A stretch of DNA of 64,000 nt from Sphaerisporangium sp039871875 (GCF_039871875.1 NZ_JBDPMD010000034.1:1-64000), one strand, 5' to 3'. Counted from the first letter of the stretch, positions 52,200 through 61,812 are shown. Numbers and translations are program-made. Notes: generated by a model not told the origin, from the sequence alone.

Positions 52200-53579
52200 T
52201 CACGGCCCCGGCCCGCCGGGCCGGCGGTGCCCTCTGGCCATCCCCGGGGGCACGGCGTCACCGCCCCCCTCCAGCCGTTCCACCCGGGCCGCGAGCTCCT
52301 CGACCCGCGCGGTGAGCACCGAGATGAGCGCCTGCTGCCGCCGGACGTCGCCGAGCGCGTCCGACGCGGAGGCGCCCTCCCGCCGCCGGTCGAAGGGGGG
52401 GCCGCCGGACGCCGGCCCGTCCTCCCCGATCAGGTGCTGCACCATGGCGGGGGTCACCGGCTCGTCCCGCCGCACCGCGCGCTCGTACGCCCGGTGGCAC
52501 AGCCTGATGAACCACCGCGGGTTGCCCCCGGTCATCTCCACCAGGTGGCCGACACCCGGCCCGGTGAACGGCCCGAGGCCGCCGAACGCCATCCGCAGGT
52601 ACTCCTCGGCGTGCCGCGCGGTGAACGCGCTCGGGCGGACCACCGCGCCCAGCCGTTCGGCGACCTGCGCGGGCAGCAGGCGGAACGCGGCCGGCCTGCC
52701 GGTCAGCACCAGCAGCGAACCGGTGGAGATGTAGGCCTCCATCAGCCGCCCGAGCGCGTGGGCCTTGCCCGGCACGGACTCGGGCGGCCCGGCGAGCAGG
52801 CCGTCGAACTCGTCGACGAACAGGGCGAACGGACGCTCCTGGGCCGCGAACACCATGGTGAGGGCCCGCAGCGCCTCCACCGCGGCGGCCTCGGTGTCCA
52901 CGGCGTGCGCCACGCCCCGGTCCACCAGGGCGGCGGCGGGCGGTCCGCCGCGCAGCCAGTCCCACACCAGATCGGTGAACTCCGGCCGTTGGATCAGCGC
53001 GAAAGCCGTGCCGTGCACGGGGTCCCCCGTCGCCGCCGTCAGCCTCACGCGCAACTCCTCAAGCAGGCCGGTCCGCATGAGCCCGTAGCGGCGCACCACG
53101 CCCTGCGGGCTGAGTCGTCCCTCACGCAGGCCCGCCACGATGTCGGCCGCGGCGGGCGACCCGGCCAGCGAGTCCGCGACGACGCCGGCGTAGAAACGCT
53201 GCACACACCCGCTCAGCGCCCAGCGGTCCACCTGGCCGGCGAACTGCCGGTACACCTCCAGGAAGGAGTTCCCCACCCGGTCCACGCACACCGGGCGCAC
53301 CGCCGGGCCGCCCTCCAGCAGGCGATGGCACAGCACCATCGCCAGGTGCGTCTTGCCGGTGCCGTTCTCACCGACCACCGCGAGGACGTTGCCCGCGCCG
53401 GGAAAGGCGCGGCCGTCCGGCGCGAGGGAGCGCAGGAACGCGTCCGCGTTGTCCAGCACGGTGTCGCACGCCGGGGTGGTGACGCTCAGGCGGAGGGGGG
53501 CGTGCGGGGACAACATCTCGACGGCGACGAGCGGGAACGGGTTGCGCCCGTGCGGCGGGGACGCGCCGGCCGGGGTCAT
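52200..53579 (-). CDS. AAA/STAND-like P-loop ATPase, island component 2
   Basis: 459 residues. Walker A GENGTGKT at 70-77; Walker B FALFVDEFDG with Asp256-Glu257; sensor-like SLLVLTGRPAAF about 288; a winged-helix-like tail region and a C-terminal coiled coil about 415-440 (QQALISVLTARVEELAARVERLEGG). No signal peptide or TM helices. The fold recalls ORC/STAND ATPases that assemble on partners. The ATG overlaps the preceding ATPase stop by 4 bp, so the two are co-produced. I do not recognise a named family. Confidence 0.75.
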   Translation of the reverse strand: MTPAGASPPHGRNPFPLVAVEMLSPHAPLRLSVTTPACDTVLDNADAFLRSLAPDGRAFPGAGNVLAVVGENGTGKTHLAMVLCHRLLEGGPAVRPVCVDRVGNSFLEVYRQFAGQVDRWALSGCVQRFYAGVVADSLAGSPAAADIVAGLREGRLSPQGVVRRYGLMRTGLLEELRVRLTAATGDPVHGTAFALIQRPEFTDLVWDWLRGGPPAAALVDRGVAHAVDTEAAAVEALRALTMVFAAQERPFALFVDEFDGLLAGPPESVPGKAHALGRLMEAYISTGSLLVLTGRPAAFRLLPAQVAERLGAVVRPSAFTARHAEEYLRMAFGGLGPFTGPGVGHLVEMTGGNPRWFIRLCHRAYERAVRRDEPVTPAMVQHLIGEDGPASGGPPFDRRREGASASDALGDVRRQQALISVLTARVEELAARVERLEGGGDAVPPGMARGHRRPGGPGP

Positions 53580-54475
53580 CGCGTGAGGTCCTTCGCGTTC
53601 CAGTACTCCAGGAAGTCGCGGTAGGTGACGGTCGTCCGGGACTCCGCTATCGCCCGGTCGAACATCTCGTGCAGCAACATCTGCACCTGCCGGACGGTGG
53701 CGAGATGGGGTGCGGTGCGCACCACGGCCTCCATCGCCTCGTCGCTGATCTCCGGGACGGTTCCCGGCGGCCGGCCGCGAAGCCGCTGCTCCACGAAACG
53801 CCGGACGTCGTCCGCCCCCAGCCTGCCCATCCGCAGGTGCAGCACCCGTCCCTCGGACGGCGGCGACTCCGCCTCCCGCTCCACCTCCGGATAGGAACTC
53901 TCCAGGAACAGCACCACCCCCGGCGTGGCGAGGCGCGCGTACTCACGCAACTCCATCGGCAGCTCGCAGGACGGCAGCAGCACCACGGCGAACCGGCGCT
54001 GCTCCAGCACCACGCGGCCGAGCGCACGGTAACCGCTCGGCGGGTCGTCCTCGTGGACGCGCAGCTCCTCCACCCACCGCCGCGGCACCGCGCCCTCCTC
54101 GGCGAGGGACGCCACCAGCCTGCGGAACACGAGCCGCACACGGTCCGCCGTGCCGAGCGCCACGGCTTCCGCCTCACGCAGATCGACGGCCGGCGCCTGC
54201 CACCCCCGCTCCGCCGCGGCGCGTCCCAGCCAATCGACGCACCGGTCGACCAGCGAGGTCTTCCCGGACCCCGAGTCGCCGGTCACCACCACCAGCCGCC
54301 CGCGTCCGGCCGCGGCGTCCGGCGGGGTGAACTCCTCGGTGAACCTGGCGAACCGCGCCGACGCCCCGCCGACATCGACGTACAGCCCGGACTCCTCCGA
54401 GCCCTTCCCGGGGAACGGCGACAGGTGGCCGGCGGGATGGTCCCGGCCGCGCAGCGCGAACGGATTGACGCTCAT
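53576..54475 (-). CDS. P-loop ATPase, island component 1
   Basis: 299 residues from ATG 54475. The N-terminal MSVNPFALRGRDHP motif recalls the start of other STAND-like proteins. Walker A GDSGSGKT is at 66-73. The strand-like FAVVLLPSCELP (162-173) sits in the Walker B place but has no acid at the expected position, so hydrolysis may be weak or need its partner. The C-terminal third is helical. It is the first gene of a two-gene operon, divergent (115 bp) from the WD40-KAP gene. Confidence 0.72.
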   Translation of the reverse strand: MSVNPFALRGRDHPAGHLSPFPGKGSEESGLYVDVGGASARFARFTEEFTPPDAAAGRGRLVVVTGDSGSGKTSLVDRCVDWLGRAAAERGWQAPAVDLREAEAVALGTADRVRLVFRRLVASLAEEGAVPRRWVEELRVHEDDPPSGYRALGRVVLEQRRFAVVLLPSCELPMELREYARLATPGVVLFLESSYPEVEREAESPPSEGRVLHLRMGRLGADDVRRFVEQRLRGRPPGTVPEISDEAMEAVVRTAPHLATVRQVQMLLHEMFDRAIAESRTTVTYRDFLEYWNAKDLTR

Positions 54476-54590
54476 CTGACCACGGCCTCTCTCGGTACCT
54501 GCCGCCCACTTCAGGAACACCTGCCGTCACCGGTCCTCGGCACATAGTGTCACAAGCGGTGCCCGACGACCCCTGCGGAGCCGGAACAGC

Positions 54591-57401
54591 ATGACCGAGA
54601 ACACGCACGGAACCACGCCGGCCGTGGTGGCCTTCGACCCCGAGGGCGAGTACCTGGTCATCGGCCACGGATCCACGGCCGTGCTCTGGAACCCCGCCTC
54701 CGGTCGGGTGACGGCGGAACTTCCGGGCCATCAGGGAGTCATCACGGACGTCGCCTGCGGCGGCGGACTGGTGGCGGTCGCCACCGATGCCGGAGAGATC
54801 CGCCTGTGGGACGCGGGCGGGGAACCGCGCGAGACGACCGTCCACCCGGCACCCGTCTGGTCCGTCGCCGTCTCCGCCGACGGCGCCGTGGTGGCCGGCG
54901 GCGGGGACGACGGCACAGTCCTGCTGCTGGACGCGGACACCCACCATCGGCTCCTGCCCCTGACCGGCCACCAGGGGCCGGTCTGGTCTGTGGCCCTCAG
55001 CCCCGACGACACGCTCCTGGCCAGCGGCGGGGACGACATGACGATCAAGTTGCACGGCATCGCCCACGTCGAATCGCAGATCGTGGACCTCCCCCGGCAG
55101 CCTGTCGCCGTGTTGTCGGTCGCGTTCTCCCCGGACGGCACGACATTGGCCGCCGGTCTGGCGGACGGGCACATCGTGTTGTCCGGCGCGCGCACCGGGT
55201 CGGCGCAGTTGCATCTGACCGGCTACGGCTCGGCCGTCTGGGCGGTGGCCTTCAGTCCCGACCGGCGTCTGCTGGCCAGTGGCGGCGACGACCGTGCCGT
55301 CCGGATCTGGGACACCCTCAGCGGCGAGCCGGTCGCGACGCTGACCGGCCACACCGAGCCGGTCAGGTCGCTGGCGTTCGCACCGGACGGCGTCACCCTC
55401 GCGAGCGGCGGCGAGGACGTCCGGCTGTGGAACGTCGAGGACGGGCGGCAGATCGGCGTCCTCTCCCCCGCCGTGCTGGCCGGCGCCGCCACACGGTGGC
55501 TGCCGGGGTACGACAGCGACCTGCCGAGTGAGGACGACCTGCTCGGGGTGAGGGACGAGGTGATGCCGCTGGCGATGCTGGCCGCGGCGAAGGACCTCAG
55601 CCCGCCGCTCGCGGTCGCGCTGGTCGGGGAGTGGGGGATCGGGAAGTCCAGCGCGATGCTGCAGATGAAGAGGTACGTCGCGGAGCTGGCCGAGGGGGCG
55701 GCGGCGGACGCGGGAAACAGCGTGTTCGTGTCGAACGTCCGGCAGGTGTGGTTCAACGCGTGGCACTACAGCGACGACCACATCTGGCCCGGCATCGTGG
55801 AGCATCTGTTCGCCTGCCTCAGGGAGGGCACGGGGGAGTCGCGCGACGCGGACGCCGGGGAGGAGGCACGGAGCAGGGCGGAGCTGCGGGCGCGGCTGGA
55901 CGGCTGCGAGGAGCTGGACAAGAAGCTGACTGAACGGCTGGACGCGGTGGACCGCTCCGACGATCCGCCGGGGGTGTTCGCGGCGCTCGGGTCGCCGGTC
56001 ACGCTGGGCCGCACCCTGTTCACCGGGGCGCGGCAGATCGTGTCCGACGCGCGGCTGAGCTGGCGGCTGCTGCTCGCGTGGGCCGTGCTGGCCGGCGCGG
56101 GGTACGCGGCATGGGTGGCGGCGCGGCCGGTGCTGGCGGCGCTGACGCCCGTGGTGGCGGTGCTGCTGGCGCCGGCCCTGGTCGTGTGGAGGCGGCTCGC
56201 CGAGTGGCACCGCAGCGGGCTGGGGCTGGCCGGGTGGCACAGGGACATGCTGGAGGAGCGGCGCCGTCAGGTGCGGACGCGGATGGCGCGGCTGCGGGAG
56301 GACCTCGTCGTGGCGGACGCGGCCGCGCGGCTGGAGGACCTCCTCGCCGGGGTCGAGGCGGACGGCACGTACCGGCCGTACCGGGGGCTGGTGGGGCAGG
56401 TGCACCACGACCTGGCGCGGATCTCGGCGGAGCTGGAAGGCTCGCGGCGGCAGTGGCGCGAAGGCGGGGCGCAGGGGGAACCGCCGCTGGAGCGGATCGT
56501 GCTGTACATCGACGACCTGGACCGGTGCCACCCCAAGCTGGTCGTGGAGGTGCTCGCCGCCGTCCACCTGCTGATGGCGCTGCCGCTGTTCGTGGTGGTC
56601 GTCGGGGTGGACTCCCAGTGGCTGATCCGGTCGGTGGAGCGGCACCTGGACGAGCTGACGCAGGGCGCGGTGTCCCCGGCCGACTACCTGGACAAGATCT
56701 TCCAGATCCCGCTGCGGCTGTCCCCGCCGGCCGGCGAGCAGGCCGCGGCGTACGTGCGCAGGCTCCTCCCGGCCGTCGGGAGCAGGCCGCCGGTCCCCGC
56801 CCCGGCCCCCGGGGACCCCGATGTCCCCGAGGTCCCCGGGGGCGAGGGCACGGAGGCGGCGCGGCGTGCCACCGCCCCCGCTCCTCCCTCGGGCGAGGGC
56901 CGCGGCGGGGCGCAGCCGGACGATGCCGCCGCCCTGCCGGAGGAGGTCTTCCGCGCGCGGCCCGAGGGCCTGCGCCTGACGGCCAGGGAGACGGCCTCCC
57001 TCGCCGCGCTGGCCGCGCTGCTCGGCAACCCGCGCAAGATGAAGAAGCTGGTCAACCTGTACCGCCTCGTCCGCGTGACCGTCCCCCCCGCCGACATCCC
57101 CGTTTTCCTGACCGCCCCGTACCACGCGGCCCAGGTCCTGCTGCTCCTGCTGGTCGGCATGCCCGAACAAGCCGGCCCCCTCTACGCACGCCTGCTCGCC
57201 GCCGCCCCGCACGAGGACGCCGCGACCGTTCTGGCCCAGGCCGTCGACGACGACCCCGCCCTGGCAGGCGATCCGGGCCACCAGGCCCTGCTGAACTCCC
57301 TCACGGCCCTGTTGAAGAACACCTCGGCCCCGGCGAGCCTCGCCGACTACCACCCCTGGTGCACCCGCCTGCGCCGCTACAGCTTCCACGACCAGAACTG
57401 A
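54591..57401 (+). CDS. WD40 beta-propeller fused to a KAP-family P-loop NTPase
   Basis: 936 residues. Residues 1-290 are about seven WD40 blades (GHQGPVWSVALSPDDTLLASGGDD and similar). The KAP NTPase follows: Walker A VGEWGIGKSS (345-354), the KAP hallmark VWFNAWHYSDD (386-396), two adjacent TM helices inside the domain (about 493-533), Walker B IVLYIDDLDRC (637-646) and YLDKIFQIPLRLSP (699-712). A Pro/Glu-rich linker is at about 730-780. KAP NTPases are membrane-associated and include phage-excluding PifA. The propeller should recognise a partner. Start supported by GGAG upstream. Confidence 0.9.
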   Translation: MTENTHGTTPAVVAFDPEGEYLVIGHGSTAVLWNPASGRVTAELPGHQGVITDVACGGGLVAVATDAGEIRLWDAGGEPRETTVHPAPVWSVAVSADGAVVAGGGDDGTVLLLDADTHHRLLPLTGHQGPVWSVALSPDDTLLASGGDDMTIKLHGIAHVESQIVDLPRQPVAVLSVAFSPDGTTLAAGLADGHIVLSGARTGSAQLHLTGYGSAVWAVAFSPDRRLLASGGDDRAVRIWDTLSGEPVATLTGHTEPVRSLAFAPDGVTLASGGEDVRLWNVEDGRQIGVLSPAVLAGAATRWLPGYDSDLPSEDDLLGVRDEVMPLAMLAAAKDLSPPLAVALVGEWGIGKSSAMLQMKRYVAELAEGAAADAGNSVFVSNVRQVWFNAWHYSDDHIWPGIVEHLFACLREGTGESRDADAGEEARSRAELRARLDGCEELDKKLTERLDAVDRSDDPPGVFAALGSPVTLGRTLFTGARQIVSDARLSWRLLLAWAVLAGAGYAAWVAARPVLAALTPVVAVLLAPALVVWRRLAEWHRSGLGLAGWHRDMLEERRRQVRTRMARLREDLVVADAAARLEDLLAGVEADGTYRPYRGLVGQVHHDLARISAELEGSRRQWREGGAQGEPPLERIVLYIDDLDRCHPKLVVEVLAAVHLLMALPLFVVVVGVDSQWLIRSVERHLDELTQGAVSPADYLDKIFQIPLRLSPPAGEQAAAYVRRLLPAVGSRPPVPAPAPGDPDVPEVPGGEGTEAARRATAPAPPSGEGRGGAQPDDAAALPEEVFRARPEGLRLTARETASLAALAALLGNPRKMKKLVNLYRLVRVTVPPADIPVFLTAPYHAAQVLLLLLVGMPEQAGPLYARLLAAAPHEDAATVLAQAVDDDPALAGDPGHQALLNSLTALLKNTSAPASLADYHPWCTRLRRYSFHDQN

Positions 57402-57917
57402 GAACACCCCACGCCCGTCGCACACGACCCGTCAACGGCACCCGCGACGCCGGCACTTCCGGCCGCGGGACCAGGTTCTGCCCCCGCGACGATCTGAGCG
57501 AGAGGCTCTCCACATGCCGGACACCCGGCCCGTGTTCCCAGACCGGGTGCCCGACCCGGTGTCTCAGACCGAGTGCCCGACCCGGTGTCTCAGACCGAGT
57601 GCCCGACCCGCCCCACACGGGCCCGATGCCGACGGTTCCGCAGGAGCCGCCGGTGTGGTCCGGCACGCGCACCCGCCGGCCCGTTGCCGGACCCGGCGAG
57701 TGCTGCGCCTGGGGCGGTTGTTGAGGGCTCCGGGCGCTGGTGGCCAGGAGCCGCCGCGATAGAGAGCTTCGTCACGAGCCCTTTTCCACGCAGAGACTCC
57801 GTCAGGAGCCCCCACGACGCGGACGCTCCGTCAGGAGCCCCCACGACGCGGACGCTCCGTCAGGAGCCCCCACGACGCGGACGCTCCGTCAGAAAGCCTC
57901 TCGACGCGGATGCTCCG
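57402..57917. other. Repeat-rich intergenic region
   Basis: No gene supported. It contains a 26-bp repeat (57547-57610) and a 29-bp repeat array (57797-57925). Both periods are not multiples of three, arguing against coding. Confidence 0.6.
57547..57610. repeat. 26-bp tandem repeat, 2.5 copies
   Basis: The unit begins GTGCCCGACCCGGTGTCTC and ends AGACCGA. Copies are at 57547-57572 and 57573-57598 (identical) with a partial third to 57610. A degenerate fragment precedes. Confidence 0.9.
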
Positions 57918-57925
57918 TCAGGAGG
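57797..57925. repeat. 29-bp tandem repeat array, 4.5 copies, hairpin-forming
   Basis: The unit begins CTCCGTCAGGAGCCCCCACG. Copies start at 57797, 57826, 57855, 57884 and 57913, a constant 29-bp period. With the preceding G the unit forms GCTCC-GTCA-GGAGC, a 5-bp stem with a GTCA loop, perfect in copies 2 and 3. There are no spacers, so it is not CRISPR. The right end holds the stop codon of the 47-residue ORF. Confidence 0.9.
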
Positions 57926-58061
57926 CGGCGTCGCGGAGGCGCTTGAGGAGGCCGCGGCGGCGGTCGCCTCTGGGCGGGGCGGTTTCGGCGGGGGATGCCG
58001 GGACCTGGCCCCAGCGGGCGCGGAGCATCCATTCGATGGAGGAGTTCAGGCCTGATGTCAT
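57918..58061 (-). CDS. Small ORF (47 residues) coupled to the LAL regulator
   Basis: The ATG at 58061 overlaps the LAL regulator's TGA (ATGA), and GGGAG lies 5-10 bases upstream, so translational coupling is likely. The peptide begins MTSGLNSSIEWMLRARWG and ends in a basic Arg/Lys-rich stretch (GDRRRGLLKRLRDAAS). No family recognised. Its stop codon is inside the last 29-bp repeat. Confidence 0.5.
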   Translation of the reverse strand: MTSGLNSSIEWMLRARWGQVPASPAETAPPRGDRRRGLLKRLRDAAS

Positions 58062-61000
58062 ATCTTCTCCCTTCTGAGCCCCTGGTCAGGGGCGTCGTGC
58101 TCGGGCTGGAGGAAGAGGCCGCGCAGGGCGGCCAACTCGGATCGGTCGCCGATGCCGAGTTTTCGGTAGGTCCGCTGGAGGTGGTTCTCCACGGTGCGGA
58201 CGGACAGGACGAAGTGGGTGCTGATCTCGCGGCTGGACATGCCGTCGGCGGCCAGGGCGGCGATCTGAAGTTCCCTGCGGGTCAGGTGGGGCCGTTCCAG
58301 GGCGGCGAGTACGGGGCTGCGGGCGCCGGTGCCCTCGGCCAGGCGCAGGGCGCGGGCGGCGGCGGCGCAGGCGGCGGCGAGGTCGCCGGAGGCGCGCTGG
58401 CGGGCGGCCTCCTCGGCGGCGGCCTCGGCAGCGAGCAGAGGGCTGCCCATGTGCTCCAGGCATTCGGAGCACTCCCCGAGGGCCGCGCCGTCGCCGGCCG
58501 CCACGGCGTCGGCGTGGGCGGCGTACAGCCGTACCACGCCGTCCTCGTCCTGTGCGGCGAGGTCGGCGAGCCGGCGGCGCGCCCGTGGCGCGGCCTCGGG
58601 GGACGCCTCGGGGACGACGGTGGCGATGCGGGTGGTGTCGTGGAGCGCCAGGGCCTCCAGGGTGGTGGCGCCGGACGCGCGGGCCAGGGTGGCGGCCTGC
58701 TCGGCGGTCACGGCGGCGTGCGGGGAGCGGCGGCCGGCGGCGGCCCAGGCGCGGGCCAGCTCGGTCCAGGGCTGCAGGAGCCACAGGGTGCGCTGGGCCA
58801 GGTGGTCGGACTCGGCCAGGCACGCGGCGGCGCCGGACGGGTCGCCGGACAGGGCCAGGGCGTGGGCGAGACGGCCGAGCAGGACGGCGCGCAGCCCGCG
58901 GTCGCGGCGGTCGCGCGTGATGGCGATGCCCTCGCGGCAGCGGTTCACCTGCTCGCGCGTGTCGCCGCACGCCCCGGCGGCCAGCGCCCGCCCGAGGCAG
59001 GCCCAGGCGACGGCGAACTGGCAGCGCCGGGCCACGGCCCGGTCGTAGGCGTCGGCGGCGCGGGCCTCGGCCTCGGCGAACCGCCCGTCAAGCAGGCAGG
59101 CGTGCACCGAGGCGAACCCGGTGAACACCTCCATCCACGGCAGCTCGGCCTCCCAGCGCAGGCTCAGTTCCCGCGCCGCGCCCAGCGCCGCGAGAGCGTC
59201 CTCCCCCCGCCCGAGGAACGCGAGCGCCACGGCCCGCACGGTCTCGGCGACCGCCCGCGCCCGCGACCCGCGACCCGCCCCCGCGGCGGCCTCCCCCGCC
59301 AGCCGGAGCCCTTCGGCGCAGTCCCCGCCGAAGACGGTGAACAACGCCCGCAGCGCCTCCATCTCGGCCCGCCCCTCGCACGAGGCGACCCCGCCCCCCT
59401 GCCCGGACACCGGCCGGTGGCCGTCCACACCGAGCAGGCCACCGGACCTCCCCAGCCATGAATCGTCCACACCGGGCAGGTCACCCGGTATCCCCGATGG
59501 GGCACCGGCGACGCCGGGTGGTCCACCAGGTCCCCCCGACCGGGCACCGGCACCGGGCGAAACACCAGGCCCCCCAGACCGGGAACCGGCACCGGGCAAA
59601 CCACCAGGTTCCCCCGACCGGGAGCCGGGGGCGCCGGGTGGCTCGCTGGGGGCGGTGGGCCGGGGAGCGGGGACGTCGCGCAGTGCCGTGCGGATCACGG
59701 CGCGGGCCTCGGGGCCGCGGCCGAGGCCGAAGTACAGGTTGAACGCCCGTGCCCCGACGGCCCTCGCCCACTCCTCGTCGCCGCCGTCACGGTCCGCCGC
59801 GCGGGGGGTGGTCAGGCGGGAGAGGTGGGACTCGGCCTCGTGGGGGTGGCCGGTGAAGAAGAGGGTGTAGCCGAACGGCTCGGCGGTCTCCTGGGCCAGG
59901 CCGGCGGAGACCGCGTGGGCGGCGAGGCGGCGGCTCATGGGCAGGTCGCGGTGGGCCCAGGCGTCCCTGGCGGCGGTGGCCAGCGTCCGGGGTGAGGGCT
60001 GGACGCCGTTCTCCAGGCGCCAGGCGACCACGCGGCGGCGGGCCTCGCGGCCCGGGTCGGCGGCCTCCAGGGCGTCGGCGAGTTCCTCGCGGCAGCGGTG
60101 GGCGCGCAGCCGGGGGGCGCGGGCGCGCAGGACCTCCCCGTAGAAGGGGTAGGCGAGGCGGGCCAGGCCCGGGTGGTCGATCCGGATGACGCCGCGGGCC
60201 TCGACGGTCTCCACGGCGCCGTGGGAGACCAGGCCGGCCAGGATGCCGGTGCCGAGCGGTTCGCCGAAGGCGAGGAGTTCGAGCACGCGGTGGCACTCGG
60301 GCGGCAGGCCCTCCAGCCGCTTGCCGACCAGCCCGGCCAGGCGGGCGGTCACCGGCAGGCGTTCCGGGCCGCGCCAGACGCCCTCGCCGGGGGCGAGCGC
60401 CCCGGTCTCCAGCATCGCGGTGATCAGCTCGCGCAGCAGGAACGCGTTGCCGCGGGTCGTCTCGTAGGCGCGCTGCACCAGCAGCCCTTCGACGGGGCCG
60501 CCGAGCGTGCCCTCCAGCAGCCGGGCGACCTCGTCGCGGGTGAACGGGGGCACCTCGATCCATTCGGCGAGGCCGCCGCTCCACAGGCCGGCGATCGGCT
60601 CCGGCACGGCCTCGCCCGCACGGTAGGCGGCGAGGACGAACGCCTCGCGGTGGCGCGCCATCTGGAAGGTGAGCGCCACCGACGCCTCGTCCAGCAGGTG
60701 GGCGTCGTCGATGACGATCAGCAGGTCGCGCCCGCCGGCCTGCCCGATCAGCGCGTCGGCCGCCATGCGCAGCACGTTGCCGCTGAACGCGGTGTCCATG
60801 AGCGGCGGCGGGAGGTACTGCGCGAACGCCCCGAACGGCACCTCGGCGGTGGCGCGGATGGCGCAGGCGCGGATGACGAACGTGCTCGCGGGCGCGGCGC
60901 GGATCACCTCGGTGAGCAGACGGCTCTTGCCGGCCCCGCTCTCGCCGACGAGCGCGGCCCCCGCGAGGTCGGGGTGCGCGACGGCCGCCGCGATGCGGTC

Positions 61001-61477
61001 CAGCTCGGCCCGCCGGCCGACGAACACCCGGCCGAGCTCGGTGAGCGCCGTCCAGGAGCGCGGGACGAACAGCGACGATCCCCCCTCGCCCCCCGGCCGG
61101 GTATGCGGTGGCCGGGCATCGGCGGCGAGACCGCCGGCGGACGGGGCCTGTGAGAGCGACCCGGCCGCCCCTCGGAGGGCACCCGGCGCGGCCCGCGGGG
61201 ACGAGCCCTCCGGCACACGGCCCGCAGGCGGGGCGGAGGACCCGGCACGTGAGGACCAATCACCCTCTCCGGATGCGTCCGGCACGGCAGACGGGGACCA
61301 CGAGGGCTCCGGCGGAGCGGAGGGCGCGGCGTGTGCGGGGGGTCGTCCGTCTTCTGGGGCGTCGGGCGGGGGCCACGAGCCTTCGGTCAGATGGTCCGGG
61401 GGCGGGGTGGGCGCGGGGCGTCGCGCGGCGGCCGGGCGGCCGTCGCGGGGCCGCGTCCTGAAGGCCTCGACCGTCAT
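58058..61477 (-). CDS. LAL-family LuxR regulator (large ATP-binding, TPR-like)
   Basis: 1139 residues from ATG 61477 with CCGGAG upstream. Residues 1-135 are Pro/Ser/Ala-rich and disordered. Then come Walker A VGESGAGKS (177-185), Walker B LLIVIDDAHLLDEAS and a long TPR-like helical region. The latter is interrupted by a Gly/Pro/Ser repeat insert (GSRSGGPG-like, 59480-59660). At the C-terminus is a LuxR HTH (LTRRELQIAALAADGMSSREISTHFVLSVRTVENHLQRTYRKLGI). LAL proteins are typical pathway-specific activators of actinomycete metabolite clusters. It is divergent from the dioxygenase/LysW genes, which it probably controls. Confidence 0.92.
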   Translation of the reverse strand: MTVEAFRTRPRDGRPAAARRPAPTPPPDHLTEGSWPPPDAPEDGRPPAHAAPSAPPEPSWSPSAVPDASGEGDWSSRAGSSAPPAGRVPEGSSPRAAPGALRGAAGSLSQAPSAGGLAADARPPHTRPGGEGGSSLFVPRSWTALTELGRVFVGRRAELDRIAAAVAHPDLAGAALVGESGAGKSRLLTEVIRAAPASTFVIRACAIRATAEVPFGAFAQYLPPPLMDTAFSGNVLRMAADALIGQAGGRDLLIVIDDAHLLDEASVALTFQMARHREAFVLAAYRAGEAVPEPIAGLWSGGLAEWIEVPPFTRDEVARLLEGTLGGPVEGLLVQRAYETTRGNAFLLRELITAMLETGALAPGEGVWRGPERLPVTARLAGLVGKRLEGLPPECHRVLELLAFGEPLGTGILAGLVSHGAVETVEARGVIRIDHPGLARLAYPFYGEVLRARAPRLRAHRCREELADALEAADPGREARRRVVAWRLENGVQPSPRTLATAARDAWAHRDLPMSRRLAAHAVSAGLAQETAEPFGYTLFFTGHPHEAESHLSRLTTPRAADRDGGDEEWARAVGARAFNLYFGLGRGPEARAVIRTALRDVPAPRPTAPSEPPGAPGSRSGEPGGLPGAGSRSGGPGVSPGAGARSGGPGGPPGVAGAPSGIPGDLPGVDDSWLGRSGGLLGVDGHRPVSGQGGGVASCEGRAEMEALRALFTVFGGDCAEGLRLAGEAAAGAGRGSRARAVAETVRAVALAFLGRGEDALAALGAARELSLRWEAELPWMEVFTGFASVHACLLDGRFAEAEARAADAYDRAVARRCQFAVAWACLGRALAAGACGDTREQVNRCREGIAITRDRRDRGLRAVLLGRLAHALALSGDPSGAAACLAESDHLAQRTLWLLQPWTELARAWAAAGRRSPHAAVTAEQAATLARASGATTLEALALHDTTRIATVVPEASPEAAPRARRRLADLAAQDEDGVVRLYAAHADAVAAGDGAALGECSECLEHMGSPLLAAEAAAEEAARQRASGDLAAACAAAARALRLAEGTGARSPVLAALERPHLTRRELQIAALAADGMSSREISTHFVLSVRTVENHLQRTYRKLGIGDRSELAALRGLFLQPEHDAPDQGLRREKI

Positions 61478-61812
61478 CTGAGCACTCCGGTGTCCTCGAT
61501 ATACAGGGTCGAATTCATTTTGTTTCCGCGGGCGCGGAACCACCAGTGCGCCGATCATCAGGGCATTGTGAATTATTCACGTGCCCGCTGTTAAGCCATC
61601 ACGAGGAGTGCGTGCGGAACCGCACGTCAGACCGGCTCCCTGAGTACGCGGGCAGCCGCCCTTGAGTAGACGGCGCAGGCCAACAGAGCAATGCCGGGCA
61701 TTACATCCCCATAAATCCGTGCATATCTTTTATTTCGACAGGGCTTTCGCCCTCCGATCGGAACGGAGTCACGTCACAGGGATATCAACCACCTTCACGA
61801 GAAAGCGGCTCG
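61478..61812. promoter_or_regulatory. Divergent promoter region between LAL and the carrier-protein cluster
   Basis: 335 bp, clearly AT-richer than its surroundings. Palindromes: GTGAATTATTCAC (61568-61580) within a larger GGGCA...TGCCC symmetry, and AATGCC-G-GGCATT (61690-61702). A small hairpin AGGGC-TTTC-GCCCT (61740-61753) lies in the presumed dioxygenase leader. Either palindrome could bind the LAL dimer. Confidence 0.55.

Noticed and set aside
57797..57925. Possible CRISPR array
   Set aside because: The repeats are contiguous with no spacers, and no cas gene is near.
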